Assembly: GCF_900626285.1 (NCBI RefSeq)
Contig: NZ_LR131148.1
Span: forward strand, 1-64,000
Reading direction: 5' to 3'
DNA length: 64,000 nucleotides
From: Intestinimonas massiliensis (ex Afouda et al. 2020)
Lineage (GTDB): Bacteria > Bacillota > Clostridia > Oscillospirales > Oscillospiraceae
Shown: piece after piece, positions 1 to 7,942 of the stretch
Position numbering within the stretch: position 1 is the first letter of the stretch
How the letters are laid out: each line of letters begins with the position of its first letter
The notes under the pieces: model-generated
What the model was told of the DNA's origin: nothing
Databases searched by the model: none
What the model saw: only the letters and a program-made list of their open reading frames with translations
Position numbers and translations under genes: made by a program

Positions 1-6
1 TATACA

Positions 7-34
7 AAAGGGGGGAAATCCGAATCCCCCCTTT
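7..34 (+). terminator. Hairpin, probable terminator of an upstream gene
   Basis: AAAGGGGGG and CCCCCCTTT form a 9-bp stem around a 10-base loop, followed by GTTGG rather than a clean T run. A related G-rich/C-rich hairpin repeats at about 66-91, built around AAATCGGAAT in place of AAATCCGAAT. It probably ends a transcript entering from before the window. The long G and C homopolymers here are also places where base calls may be unreliable. Confidence 0.4.
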
Positions 35-108
35 GTTGGCCTTTGAAGGGGGGGGGGGTGTTGGGGCGGGGGAAATCGGAATCCCCCCCCCCGACCCTTT
101 CTTTCCCG

Positions 109-132
109 CCGCTTTCTTTGGAAAGAAAGCGG
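109..132. repeat. Perfect extragenic palindrome
   Basis: CCGCTTTCTTT and AAAGAAAGCGG form an 11-bp perfect stem with a 2-base loop (GG) and no T tract, so it is not an ordinary terminator. It lies between a terminator-like hairpin and the XRE promoter. It resembles a short extragenic palindromic element, but this window has only one copy, so repetitiveness is not shown. Confidence 0.4.
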
Positions 133-161
133 TGCCGCCGGAGGCCCGTGCCTCCCCAGGG

Positions 162-190
162 TTGAAAACCCCTTCCGGCTTTGCTAAAAT
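162..190 (+). promoter_or_regulatory. Promoter of the XRE-comEC unit
   Basis: TTGAAA (162-167), a 17-base spacer, then TAAAAT (185-190), a good sigma-A type match. Transcription would start near 197, so the dyad at 221-240 lies in the early transcribed region. Confidence 0.6.
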
Positions 191-220
191 AAAGCCGTAT
201 GGCGTTAAAATGAGCCGGGC

Positions 221-240
221 ATGCTACCGAATGGTAGCAT
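221..240. promoter_or_regulatory. Dyad operator upstream of the XRE gene
   Basis: ATGCTACC-N4-GGTAGCAT is a perfect 8-4-8 inverted repeat between the promoter and the XRE start codon. Its size and position fit a dimeric helix-turn-helix repressor site, most simply autoregulation by the adjacent gene. The same sequence could also form an RNA hairpin just upstream of a weak ribosome site. Confidence 0.55.
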
Positions 241-257
241 TTTGCTCGGGTGATACT

Positions 258-473
258 ATGTATTTTCGCCGTATTTCCGACCTGCGTACAGACAACGACA
301 TGACCCAACGGGCGGTTGCCGATTATCTGAACATGAATTTGGAGGTCTACCGCCGCTATGAGAAAGGCATCCGTGAGATCCCGGTGTGGGCGGTGCTGAA
401 ATTGGCGGAGCTTTACCACACCAGTACCGATTATATCCTGGGCCTGACCGACGACCCGGCGCCCCGTGCGTAA
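258..473 (+). CDS. XRE-family helix-turn-helix regulator (71 aa)
   Basis: A small Cro/C1-type DNA-binding protein consisting almost entirely of one helix-turn-helix domain. Visible family features are the MTQRAVADYL helix pair, the NLEVYRRYEKG recognition-helix region and the ELYHTSTDYILGLT ending typical of XRE proteins. The ATG at 258 was chosen because the domain begins right after it; the open frame runs further upstream only through low-complexity DNA. The ribosome site is weak. The gene overlaps comEC by 8 bases, so the two are probably translated together. A dyad 18 bases upstream suggests autoregulation. The target is inferred; the family call is firm. Confidence 0.85.
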   Translation: MYFRRISDLRTDNDMTQRAVADYLNMNLEVYRRYEKGIREIPVWAVLKLAELYHTSTDYILGLTDDPAPRA

Positions 474-2733
474 GCTGGCCTGGTTTGCCGGCGCTTATGC
501 GGGGGCGGTGTTCCTGGCGGTCTACCTGCTGCCGGAGGAGCTGCTCCTTCCGGCGGGGGCTTTGTGCGCCGCCGCCGGTCTGACCGGACTTTTGTTCCGG
601 GGCAACCGCCGTCTGGGGCTGCTCCTGCTGGGCTTCGGCCTGGGTACAGGGCTTTTGTGGACGGGGGTGTATACCGCCCTGTTCCACACCCCGGCCCGTC
701 TGCTGGCCGGCACCGAGGAAACCATCACCGCCCAGGTAAATGACTGGCCGGAGGAAAACTCCCACTGGGTGGAGGTCAGGTTCCGCCGGGAGGAAGGGGG
801 CTGGCTGAAGGCCCTGCTGTGGCTGGAAGTGGTGCCGGAGGACCTGCGGCCGGGAGATGAACTGACGGTGACCGCCTCCTTTGAGCTGGCGGACACCCTG
901 TCCGGGGAGAACAGCGACTACTATTATTCCAAGGGGGTCACCCTCCGGGCCTACGCCCGGGACAAGGCCTCTGTGACCCGCCCGGACCGGGTGCCGGTGC
1001 GGTACTGGCCGGTGTACGTGTCCTATGCCATCCGCCAAAGCGCCCTGCGGGCCTTCCCTGATTCCGTGGGACCTCTGGTCTGCGCCCTCATCACCGGCGA
1101 CACCTCAGGCCTGGACGGCGGCTTCTACTCCGCCCTGCGGCGGACGGGGACCGCCCATGTGGTGGCGGTGTCCGGCCTCCATGTGTCCTTCCTGGCCGGG
1201 CTCATCACCACCCTGCTGGGGCGTCACCGGCGGCGGTCTGCCGGGGTGGGCATCGCCCTGATGTTCTTCTTCGCCGCCGCTGCGGGAAATACGCCGTCGG
1301 TGCTCCGGGCGGCCTTTATGCAGTCCATGCTGCTGCTGGCCCCGCTCCTGGACCGGGAGGACGACCGGGCCACCTCCCTTTGTACCATCCTGATGCTCCT
1401 GCTGGTCCAGAACCCCTACGCCGCGGCCAGCATTTCCCTCCAGCTCTCCTTCGCGGCGGCGGCGGGCATCTACCTGTTCACCGGGCCTCTGTGCCACCGG
1501 TGGCAGGACTGGCTGCCCTATAAGCCCAAGGGCTTCTGGCCCCGGCTGGGCTGTATGGTCTTCCGGTTCGTCGCAGCCAGCCTGGCCGTCTCTTTGGGTG
1601 CCATCGCCTTTACCACGCCCCTGTCGGCCTGGTACTTTGATACGGTCGCCCTCATCTCGCCCCTGGCCAACCTGCTCACCCTGTGGGCGGTGTCCGACCT
1701 GTTCCTGGGCGGATTGGTGGTGGCGGTGGTGGGCTTGCTCCTGCCCGGCCTGGCGGCCCTGCTGGCCCTGATCGTCTCCCTGGCGGGATACTATCTGCTG
1801 TGGATGGTGCCCCTGTTGGCCGCCTTCCCCTTCGCGGCGGTGTCCGCCGGGTCCTTCTACATCAAGGCCTGGCTGGGCCTGGTGTACGCTCTGCTGCTGG
1901 TGTGGCTCATCCTGCGGGGTGGGCGGCAGCGGCTGGTACTCCCCTTCGGCCTGAGCGCCGCCGGGCTGTGCTGGGCCCTGCTCCTCCACGCCGGGACCTA
2001 TACCGCCGGACAGATGACGGTGTCGGTGCTGGACGTGGGTCAGGGGCTGTCCGCCGCCGTCTATGCCCAGGGCGCCTCCGCCCTGGTGGACTGCGGGGGC
2101 AGCGGCATGGATAACGCCGGGGATATAGCGGCGGACTACTTCCAGGGCCTGGGCCTGAGCCGGGTGGACGTGGTGGTGCTCACCCACTATCATGACGACC
2201 ATGCCAACGGCGTGGCCCGTCTGCTGGAGCGGATGAAGGTGGGCCTGCTGGTGCTCCCCGACGTGGAACCGGAGGACCCCCTGCGCCAGTCCATTCTGGC
2301 CCTGGCGGAGGAGAAGGGCGTGGACACCCTGCTGCTGACCGAGCGGGCGGACCTGACCCTGGGGAGCGGCTCCCTCACCATCTACCCGCCCCTGGGCGGC
2401 GGCGACGCCAACGAGGAGGGCCTCAGCGTGCTGGCCACCGCCGGGGACTTCGACGCCCTCATCACCGGGGACATGGACCAGATCATTGAGGGCCGCCTTG
2501 TCAAATACGGGGACCTGCCGGACATCGAACTGCTGGTGGCGGGCCACCACGGGTCCAAATATGCCACCTCGGAGGAGCTGCTGCTGGCCGCACGGCCGGA
2601 GACGGCGGTGATCTCCGTGGGCTATAATTCATACGGCCATCCCGCGGACGAGACCCTGGAGCGGCTGTCCGCCGCCGGGTGCGACATCTACCGCACCGAC
2701 TGGTCCGGGACCGTTACCATTACCGCGCATTAA
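466..2733 (+). CDS. comEC: ComEC/Rec2 DNA-uptake channel (755 aa)
   Basis: The membrane channel that passes single-stranded DNA into the cytoplasm during natural transformation. The protein has N-terminal membrane helices, a soluble OB-like segment (about residues 75-170), a multi-helix Competence domain (about 190-500) containing the conserved AVSGLHVSFLAG stretch, and a C-terminal metallo-beta-lactamase-like domain (about 515-755) with VLDVGQG, the metal motif THYHDDHANG and AGHHGSK. The length is normal for the family. It starts at a GTG inside the end of the XRE gene and is followed 12 bases later by holA. Type IV pilus genes that could supply the uptake apparatus lie 20 kb away in the same window, but no comEA or dprA is seen. 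Confidence 0.93.
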   Translation: MRKLAWFAGAYAGAVFLAVYLLPEELLLPAGALCAAAGLTGLLFRGNRRLGLLLLGFGLGTGLLWTGVYTALFHTPARLLAGTEETITAQVNDWPEENSHWVEVRFRREEGGWLKALLWLEVVPEDLRPGDELTVTASFELADTLSGENSDYYYSKGVTLRAYARDKASVTRPDRVPVRYWPVYVSYAIRQSALRAFPDSVGPLVCALITGDTSGLDGGFYSALRRTGTAHVVAVSGLHVSFLAGLITTLLGRHRRRSAGVGIALMFFFAAAAGNTPSVLRAAFMQSMLLLAPLLDREDDRATSLCTILMLLLVQNPYAAASISLQLSFAAAAGIYLFTGPLCHRWQDWLPYKPKGFWPRLGCMVFRFVAASLAVSLGAIAFTTPLSAWYFDTVALISPLANLLTLWAVSDLFLGGLVVAVVGLLLPGLAALLALIVSLAGYYLLWMVPLLAAFPFAAVSAGSFYIKAWLGLVYALLLVWLILRGGRQRLVLPFGLSAAGLCWALLLHAGTYTAGQMTVSVLDVGQGLSAAVYAQGASALVDCGGSGMDNAGDIAADYFQGLGLSRVDVVVLTHYHDDHANGVARLLERMKVGLLVLPDVEPEDPLRQSILALAEEKGVDTLLLTERADLTLGSGSLTIYPPLGGGDANEEGLSVLATAGDFDALITGDMDQIIEGRLVKYGDLPDIELLVAGHHGSKYATSEELLLAARPETAVISVGYNSYGHPADETLERLSAAGCDIYRTDWSGTVTITAH

Positions 2734-2745
2734 AGGAGGATCGCC

Positions 2746-3783
2746 ATGCCGCCCAAAAAGAAGCCGGACGACGGGGCTTACCAATTATTAAAGAAGCAGA
2801 TTAAATCGGGAGAGATCGGCAGCCTCTACGTCTTTCACGGGGAGGAGACCTACCTCCGGGACTACTACCTGGGGCAGATGAAGCAGAAGCTCCTGCCCGC
2901 CGGTATGGAGGAGTTCAACCTGCATACCATCAACGGGAAGGAGTTTGACGTAAAAACCCTGGGCCAGCTGGTGGACTGCCTGCCCATGATGAGCCAGCGG
3001 ACCATGATCGTGGTCAACGACTATGATATATATAAAGGAGACAAGGACAGCCTGATGGCTGTGCTGAAGGATCTGCCCGACTACGTGTGCCTGGTGTTCG
3101 TCTATGACCTCATCGAGTACAAGGCCGACGCCCGCACCAAGCTGGCGGGGCTTTTGAAGGAGAAGGGGCTGGTGGTGGCCTTCAACCGCCAGGACCAGGG
3201 GGATCTGGTGGACTGGATCGCCCGCCGGTTCAAGGCCCTGGACCACGACATCGGCAGTGAGGACGCCCGCTACCTCATCTTCCTGTGCGGGGACCTGATG
3301 ACCACCCTCATCTCCGAGATCGGGAAGATCGGGGCCTACGCCTCCCACCGGCGGGTGACCCGGGCGGACATCGACGCGGTGGCTACCCCCCAGCTGGACG
3401 CGGTGGTGTTCCAGATGACCGACGCCATCGCCGCCGGGGACTTTGACAAGGCGGCGGCGGTGCTGGGGGACCTGCTCCACATGCAGGAGGCCCCCATCAA
3501 GCTCCTCTCCGTGCTGGGCAAGCAGCTGCGGCAGCTCTACACCGCCCGGCTGGCCCTGGAACAGCGGAAGGGGACCAGATATCTGATGGACCTGTGGGCC
3601 ATGCGCTCCTCCTACCCGGCGGAGCGGCTGATGCAGTCCGCCAAACGCTTCTCCCTGCCCTGGTGCCGCCGGGCGGTGATCCGCTGCGGGGAGACCGATC
3701 TCGCTATGAAATCCACCGGCGCCGACGGGGAGGAGCTGCTCATCGCCCTGCTCATGGAGCTGGCTGTGAAGAAAGGAGCCTAA
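2746..3783 (+). CDS. holA: DNA polymerase III subunit delta (345 aa)
   Basis: The delta subunit of the clamp loader, which opens the beta sliding clamp during replication. The N-terminus carries the family signature GSLYVFHGEETYLRDYY. The middle holds the AAA-like fold (FVYDLIEYKADARTKL, then the DWIARRF and FLCGDLMTTLISEIGKI region), and the helical collar follows in the C-terminal third. Full length. A strong AAAGGAGG site precedes the ATG. The order comEC-holA is common in Firmicutes, which supports both calls. Confidence 0.93.
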   Translation: MPPKKKPDDGAYQLLKKQIKSGEIGSLYVFHGEETYLRDYYLGQMKQKLLPAGMEEFNLHTINGKEFDVKTLGQLVDCLPMMSQRTMIVVNDYDIYKGDKDSLMAVLKDLPDYVCLVFVYDLIEYKADARTKLAGLLKEKGLVVAFNRQDQGDLVDWIARRFKALDHDIGSEDARYLIFLCGDLMTTLISEIGKIGAYASHRRVTRADIDAVATPQLDAVVFQMTDAIAAGDFDKAAAVLGDLLHMQEAPIKLLSVLGKQLRQLYTARLALEQRKGTRYLMDLWAMRSSYPAERLMQSAKRFSLPWCRRAVIRCGETDLAMKSTGADGEELLIALLMELAVKKGA

Positions 3784-3784
3784 T

Positions 3785-4216
3785 ATGAAAAAATCCACGA
3801 TGGTAAAAGCGGCGGCCCTGGCCGCCGCCGGAATTGCCGGCTGGTACCTGACCGGGAACAGCCGGAAGGGACAGGTGGAGCAGATCCGCCGGGAGGTCCA
3901 CCGCCTGTGCAGCGTCCGCAAGGACGAGCTGGAGGCCGTCCGTGCCGCCGCCAAGAACGGGGAGCTGGCCGCCGACGCCCTGGGCCCCGTGCCCCTGGAC
4001 GGGGTGGAGCTGGACTCCATCCGGGTGGAGGGAGGCGCCGCCATCCTGCTGCTGCGGGGGGGCCGTGCCGCCGCCTGGCTGGCCAGCAAGCCCCTGGACA
4101 CCCTGACCGAGGTGCGCTGCGTGCCCTGGCGGGGGAGCGCCCGGCCCGGGGTGCTGTACACCGAGCATTTGGGCGACGGCTGGTACGCGGGCTACGCCTG
4201 CCTGGGGTGGAACTGA
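3785..4216 (+). CDS. Small membrane-anchored protein of unknown function (143 aa)
   Basis: No family is recognised. The N-terminus is lysine-tipped with one hydrophobic stretch (about residues 8-24) that looks like an uncleaved anchor or weak signal. The rest is a small soluble domain with alternating strands and an arginine- and leucine-rich segment (ILLLRGGRAAAWLASKPLD). It starts one base after the holA stop and ends directly against the rnmV GTG start, so it sits in a tight operon with both. A housekeeping accessory role is possible but unproven. Confidence 0.7.
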   Translation: MKKSTMVKAAALAAAGIAGWYLTGNSRKGQVEQIRREVHRLCSVRKDELEAVRAAAKNGELAADALGPVPLDGVELDSIRVEGGAAILLLRGGRAAAWLASKPLDTLTEVRCVPWRGSARPGVLYTEHLGDGWYAGYACLGWN

Positions 4217-4807
4217 GTGCTGCGCATCCGGGAGGCCATCGTGGTGGAAGGCCGCTATGATAAAAACACCCTCTCCCAGCTGGTGGACACCGTGATCCTG
4301 GAGACCTCCGGCTTCGGCATCTTCAAGGACGGGGAGAAGCTGGCCCTCTTCCGCCGGCTGGCGGAGGAGCGGGGGCTGATCATCCTCACCGACCCCGACG
4401 GGGCGGGCTTCGTCATCCGCAATTTTCTCAAGGGGAGTATCCCCCCCGACCGGGTGAAGCACGCCTATGTGCCCGATATCCTGGGCAAGGAGCGGCGCAA
4501 GCGCACCCCCGGCAAGGAGGGCAAGCTGGGGGTGGAGGGCATGCGCCCCGCTGTGCTGGAGGAGGCCCTCCGCCGGGCGGGAGCCACCTTCCTGGACGGC
4601 AGCGGGGAGGATCAGCCGCCCCGCCGTCCCATCACCAAGGCGGACCTGTTCGCCCTGGGCCTGTCCGGCGGCCCCGGCGCGGGGGAGAAGCGGAAGGCGC
4701 TGCTCAAGCGCCTCTCCCTGCCCGAGCACCTGTCCCCCAACGCCATGCTGGAGGTGCTCAACGCCCTGTACTCCTATGAGGAGCTGGCCGCTGTCCTGGA
4801 CAGCTAA
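4217..4807 (+). CDS. rnmV: Ribonuclease M5 (196 aa)
   Basis: RNase M5 performs the last step of 5S rRNA maturation in low-GC Gram-positives, cutting a double-stranded precursor with ribosomal protein L18 bound. The N-terminal Toprim domain is clear: IVVEGRYDKNTL gives the catalytic glutamate and LTDPDGAGF the aspartate pair. The C-terminal half (about 100-196) matches the family RNA-binding region. The GTG start abuts the stop of the upstream gene. Length is close to the family norm of about 185. Confidence 0.92.
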   Translation: MLRIREAIVVEGRYDKNTLSQLVDTVILETSGFGIFKDGEKLALFRRLAEERGLIILTDPDGAGFVIRNFLKGSIPPDRVKHAYVPDILGKERRKRTPGKEGKLGVEGMRPAVLEEALRRAGATFLDGSGEDQPPRRPITKADLFALGLSGGPGAGEKRKALLKRLSLPEHLSPNAMLEVLNALYSYEELAAVLDS

Positions 4808-4826
4808 AAATTTTTTGAAAAAACAC

Positions 4827-4855
4827 TTGACGGGAAAGTTAAGTTATGCTATCTT
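4827..4855 (+). promoter_or_regulatory. Promoter of the rubrerythrin gene
   Basis: TTGACG (4827-4832), 17-base spacer, TATCTT (4850-4855). It lies in an AT-rich gap between rnmV and the rubrerythrin gene and is the only good sigma-A match there. Confidence 0.65.
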
Positions 4856-4864
4856 ATTAACAGA

Positions 4865-4877
4865 AATGATAATCATT
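4865..4877. promoter_or_regulatory. Fur/PerR-type operator
   Basis: AATGAT-A-ATCATT is a perfect 6-1-6 dyad starting 10 bases after the -10 box, across the expected transcription start. The core TGATAATCATTA matches the common part of Fur and PerR boxes. In front of a peroxide-defence rubrerythrin, PerR control is the likelier reading; the sequence alone does not separate the two. Confidence 0.6.
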
Positions 4878-4938
4878 ACTGATTAGCACTTCCGCTAAAT
4901 AAGAATGACATAAAAAATGAAATTAGGAGGCAACTAAT

Positions 4939-5481
4939 ATGAAAAAGTGGGTTTGCTCTGTCTGCGGTTACGTTCACGAGGGAGATTCCGCTCCCGACTT
5001 CTGCCCCATCTGCAAGGCTCCCAAGGAGAAGTTCGTGCTCCAGGGCGGCGACCGTACCTGGGCTGCCGAGCACGTTGTCGGCGTAGCCAAGGGCGCTCCC
5101 GAGGAGATCATCCAGGGCCTGCGTGAGAACTTCCAGGGCGAGTGCTCCGAGGTCGGTATGTACCTGGCCATGAGCCGTGTGGCTCACCGTGAGGGCTATC
5201 CCGAGATCGGCCTGTACTGGGAGAAGGCCGCTCTGGAGGAGGCCGAGCACGCCGCCAAGTTCGCCGAGCTGCTGGGCGAGGTCCTGACCGACTCCACCAA
5301 GAAGAACCTGGAGATGCGTGTGGACGCCGAGAACGGCGCTACCCAGGGCAAGTTCGACCTGGCCAAGAAGGCCAAGGAGCTGAACCTGGACGCCATCCAC
5401 GACACCGTCCACGAGATGGCCCGCGACGAGGCCCGTCACGGCAAGGCTTTCGAGGGCCTGCTGAAGCGCTACTTCGGCTAA
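4939..5481 (+). CDS. Rubrerythrin with N-terminal rubredoxin domain (reverse rubrerythrin, 180 aa)
   Basis: A non-haem iron peroxidase that removes hydrogen peroxide in anaerobes using reduced pyridine nucleotide or rubredoxin electrons. The rubredoxin-like iron site comes first (CSVCGY and FCPICK, residues 6-27), reversing the usual order. The four-helix di-iron domain follows with carboxylate and ExxH ligands (ECSEVGMYL, EEAEHA, DEARHG). Codon use is strongly biased, as in highly expressed genes. It is a single-gene unit with its own promoter, a Fur/PerR-like operator and a strong terminator. RBS TAGGAGG lies just upstream. Confidence 0.92.
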   Translation: MKKWVCSVCGYVHEGDSAPDFCPICKAPKEKFVLQGGDRTWAAEHVVGVAKGAPEEIIQGLRENFQGECSEVGMYLAMSRVAHREGYPEIGLYWEKAALEEAEHAAKFAELLGEVLTDSTKKNLEMRVDAENGATQGKFDLAKKAKELNLDAIHDTVHEMARDEARHGKAFEGLLKRYFG

Positions 5482-5493
5482 TCTGACTGAGCA

Positions 5494-5528
5494 AAAGATC
5501 CCGGTCCAACGGACCGGGATCTTTTTTT
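5494..5528 (+). terminator. Intrinsic terminator after rubrerythrin
   Basis: AAAGATCCCGGTCC and GGACCGGGATCTTT form a long perfect stem with a 2-base AA spacer between the arms, followed by a run of T. It isolates the rubrerythrin transcript. Confidence 0.92.
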
Positions 5529-5541
5529 GCCATTTTCTTTT

Positions 5542-5571
5542 TTGACAAAGGGGGAAATACCGCGTTAGAAT
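5542..5571 (+). promoter_or_regulatory. Promoter of the DUF1275 gene
   Basis: TTGACA (5542-5547), 18-base spacer, TAGAAT (5566-5571), beginning 13 bases past the previous terminator. Confidence 0.65.
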
Positions 5572-5594
5572 GGTATGGAACGGGGGAAGAGAGT

Positions 5595-6302
5595 ATGATT
5601 CGACTTCAGCTATACGACGACAACGGCCAGTATCGGGAGAGCGAGCGGTGGTGGGTCTACTCCATCCTGATGGCGGTGAGCGGTTTTTACGGCGCGTTCA
5701 CCTACAGCATCCGGGGCGGGGTGTTCTGCAACGCCCAGACCGCCAACTTCGTGCTGTTTGCCATGGCGGTGGGAGACGCCCACTGGGGCAAGGCCCTGTA
5801 CTACCTGATCCCCATGACCGCCTATTTCCTGGGCGCCTTCCTGACGGAGCTGGCCTTTTCCTCCCCCCGGTGGAAGTTTTCCCTCCACTGGGAGACCATG
5901 CTGATCGGCATTGAGATGTGCTTTGTGGCGGTCCTGGGCCTGATCCCGGAGACCGCCCCCTACCAGATCTCCCAGGTCATCATCAACTTCATGTGCTCCA
6001 TGCAGTACAACACCTTCCGGGCGGCCCAGGGGATCCCCATGGCCACCACCTTCTGCACCAACCACCTGCGGCAGACGGGCATCGCCTGCTGCAAGGCTCT
6101 CCGCAGCGGCGACGTGAAGGACAGAAAGCGGATGTACTGCCACCTGGAGATGATCGGGGTCTTTGTGGTGGGCGGCATCATTTCCACCATTCTGTGCCGG
6201 CTGTTCCGGGGGCGGGCCATCTGGGCCGTCCTGATTCCCCTGGCCATCCTGCTGGCCGACCTGATCCGGGCGGACCTGGCCCAGGAAAAGGCGGCGGACT
6301 GA
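5595..6302 (+). CDS. DUF1275 (YoaK-like) membrane protein (235 aa)
   Basis: An integral membrane protein of the DUF1275 family, whose function is not established. Family traits are the GFYGAFTYSIRGGVFCNAQTANFVLFA opening, five to six predicted membrane helices, and the conserved FMCSMQYNTFRA and TTFCTNHLRQTG segments near the fourth and fifth helices. It has its own promoter and ends at a bidirectional terminator shared with the antiporter gene on the other strand, so it is a one-gene unit. Confidence 0.85.
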   Translation: MIRLQLYDDNGQYRESERWWVYSILMAVSGFYGAFTYSIRGGVFCNAQTANFVLFAMAVGDAHWGKALYYLIPMTAYFLGAFLTELAFSSPRWKFSLHWETMLIGIEMCFVAVLGLIPETAPYQISQVIINFMCSMQYNTFRAAQGIPMATTFCTNHLRQTGIACCKALRSGDVKDRKRMYCHLEMIGVFVVGGIISTILCRLFRGRAIWAVLIPLAILLADLIRADLAQEKAAD

Positions 6303-6306
6303 ACAG

Positions 6307-6345
6307 AAAAAGAGAGGGACGGCCTGTTGCCGTCCCTCTCTTTTT
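6307..6345. terminator. Bidirectional intrinsic terminator
   Basis: AAAAAGAGAGGGACGGC pairs perfectly with GCCGTCCCTCTCTTTTT around a 5-base loop. It has T on one strand and A on the other, so it can end both the DUF1275 transcript and the convergent antiporter transcript. Confidence 0.92.
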
Positions 6346-6353
6346 GGCTTCTG

Positions 6354-7643
6354 TCAGGATTTGTGCCGGGCTTCGCCGTCCCGCAGACGCTCGTGATCTT
6401 CCAGCAGGGCCTGGGAGGCCAGGTCGAAGGCCTCGGCGTCCTCGTAGCGGTTGACCAGCTCGCTCTCCTGCAGGTCGCTGTAGTCCTTCTCCTTGCCGCG
6501 GTAGACCAGCTTCAGAAGAATGGGGGTCAGGATGGTGGTGGCAATGACCATCAGCACCACCGGTCCGAAGAAGTCCTGCCGCATCAGACCGGCGGCGATA
6601 CCGTCGTTGGCCACGATCAGGGCCACCTCACCACGGGAGATCATGCCTACGCCGATGCGCAGGGAATCCTGCCCGGAGTAGTGACAGATCTTTGCGCCCA
6701 GTCCGCAGCCGATGACCTTGGACACCACTGCCCACAGAATGAGCAGAATGGAGAAGAGCACGATGGCCATGCTCATCTGGGGCAGGACCACCTTCAGCCC
6801 CAGGCTGGCAAAGAAGATGGGGGAGAGAAGGGTATAGGACAGGGTCTCGAACCGGTCCTGCAGGTAGGTGACCCGGGGGGTCTTGGCGAAGATCAGACCG
6901 GCGATGTAGGCGCCTGTGATGTCGGCCACGCCGAAGAAGGCTTCTGCCACATAGGCGTACAGCAGGCAGCAGGCAAAGGAGATGACCACGAAGCGGCGCT
7001 TGTCCCGGTCGTACCGTTTGAACCACCACTCCACCACCCGGTGGAAGATCATCCACACCACCACGCTGACGGCGAAGAAGGCGGCGATCTTCACCAGCAC
7101 CATCACCAGGTTGGCACCGGTGCCCGCCAGGCTGGTGATGATGGTGAGGGCGATGATGCCCAGCACGTCGTCAATGATAGCGGCGCCCAGGATGGCGTTG
7201 CCCGAGCGGGTGGACAGCTTGCCGATCTCCTTCAGGGTCTCCACCGTGATGCTGACGGAGGTGGCGGTGAGCACCACGCCGATGAAGCAGTTCTGCAGCA
7301 TGGTGTCCGGACCCTGGTTGAAGAAGCTGGCCAGGACGAAGCCGCCGGCCAGGGGTACCAGCACGCCGATGAGGGCGATGATGAAGGCGGACTTTCCGGC
7401 TTTTTTCAGTTCTCCCAGATCGGTTTCCAGACCGGCATTGAACATCAGCACGATGACGCCCAGCTCGGCCAGCTGATCCATCAGGGAGGTCTCCTGCAGA
7501 ATATTCAGCATAGCGGGCCCCATGATCAGACCGGCCAGCAGGGCGCCCACCACCTGGGGCAGGGCAAACCGCTTGGTGATGATGCCCAGCACCTTGGTGC
7601 TCAGCAGGATCAGAGCGATCTCAAACAGGAAATGATAGCTCAT
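6354..7643 (-). CDS. Cation:proton antiporter, CPA2/KefB type (429 aa)
   Basis: A monovalent cation/proton exchanger of the inner membrane with about 12 hydrophobic segments. Family features include the opening helix pair with LPQVVGALLAGLIMGPA, the paired acidic residues in AIIDDVLGIIAL and the late RIGVGMISRGEVALIVA segment. The tail after the last helix is a short charged stretch without a TrkA-N domain. The ATG at 7643 was chosen because GAGAGGAG lies 9 bases before it; a GTG six codons earlier would put that site inside the gene. The substrate (Na+ or K+) cannot be read from sequence. Confidence 0.88.
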   Translation of the reverse strand: MSYHFLFEIALILLSTKVLGIITKRFALPQVVGALLAGLIMGPAMLNILQETSLMDQLAELGVIVLMFNAGLETDLGELKKAGKSAFIIALIGVLVPLAGGFVLASFFNQGPDTMLQNCFIGVVLTATSVSITVETLKEIGKLSTRSGNAILGAAIIDDVLGIIALTIITSLAGTGANLVMVLVKIAAFFAVSVVVWMIFHRVVEWWFKRYDRDKRRFVVISFACCLLYAYVAEAFFGVADITGAYIAGLIFAKTPRVTYLQDRFETLSYTLLSPIFFASLGLKVVLPQMSMAIVLFSILLILWAVVSKVIGCGLGAKICHYSGQDSLRIGVGMISRGEVALIVANDGIAAGLMRQDFFGPVVLMVIATTILTPILLKLVYRGKEKDYSDLQESELVNRYEDAEAFDLASQALLEDHERLRDGEARHKS

Positions 7644-7682
7644 GATAAACACTCCTCTCACGGTATTACAAGTGCATCATAG

Positions 7683-7711
7683 ATCGTAGGGGCAATCAGA
7701 CATAAAGTCAA
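7683..7711 (-). promoter_or_regulatory. Promoter of the antiporter gene
   Basis: On the minus strand TTGACT (7711-7706), 17-base spacer, TACGAT (7688-7683), 40 bases before the start codon. Confidence 0.5.
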
Positions 7712-7846
7712 CAGTCAACCTGGATAGAAATTCGGCGTTTTAAGGAAGAAATTCCGGCAACGATACAGTTTTTCCCGGCAGGCAGAGCGGAAAAGCCAGA
7801 AAATTGGGCGTGGGGTGGAAGAATATCCAGTTCCTGTCGGGTGGGC

Positions 7847-7875
7847 TTGACTTTTGCCATTTAAAGCGGTAAAAT
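7847..7875 (+). promoter_or_regulatory. Promoter with internal dyad, acyl-CoA ligase operon
   Basis: TTGACT (7847-7852), 17-base spacer, TAAAAT (7870-7875). TTTTGCC (7852-7858) and GGTAAAA (7868-7874) form a near-perfect dyad lying between the two boxes, a typical repressor position. The rest of the 299-base divergent gap holds only the antiporter promoter. Confidence 0.65.
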
Positions 7876-7942
7876 AAGCGACAGTGAAAATCCACACCTT
7901 TCCCCGGCGTGGGGCCGGGGGAAAACGGGGAGAGAAAGCGAT

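Noticed and set aside
6327..7682. A 451-codon plus-strand frame opposite the antiporter
   Set aside because: It has Gln/His/Gly-rich nonsense composition; the minus strand encodes a clear membrane antiporter with its own promoter and terminator.
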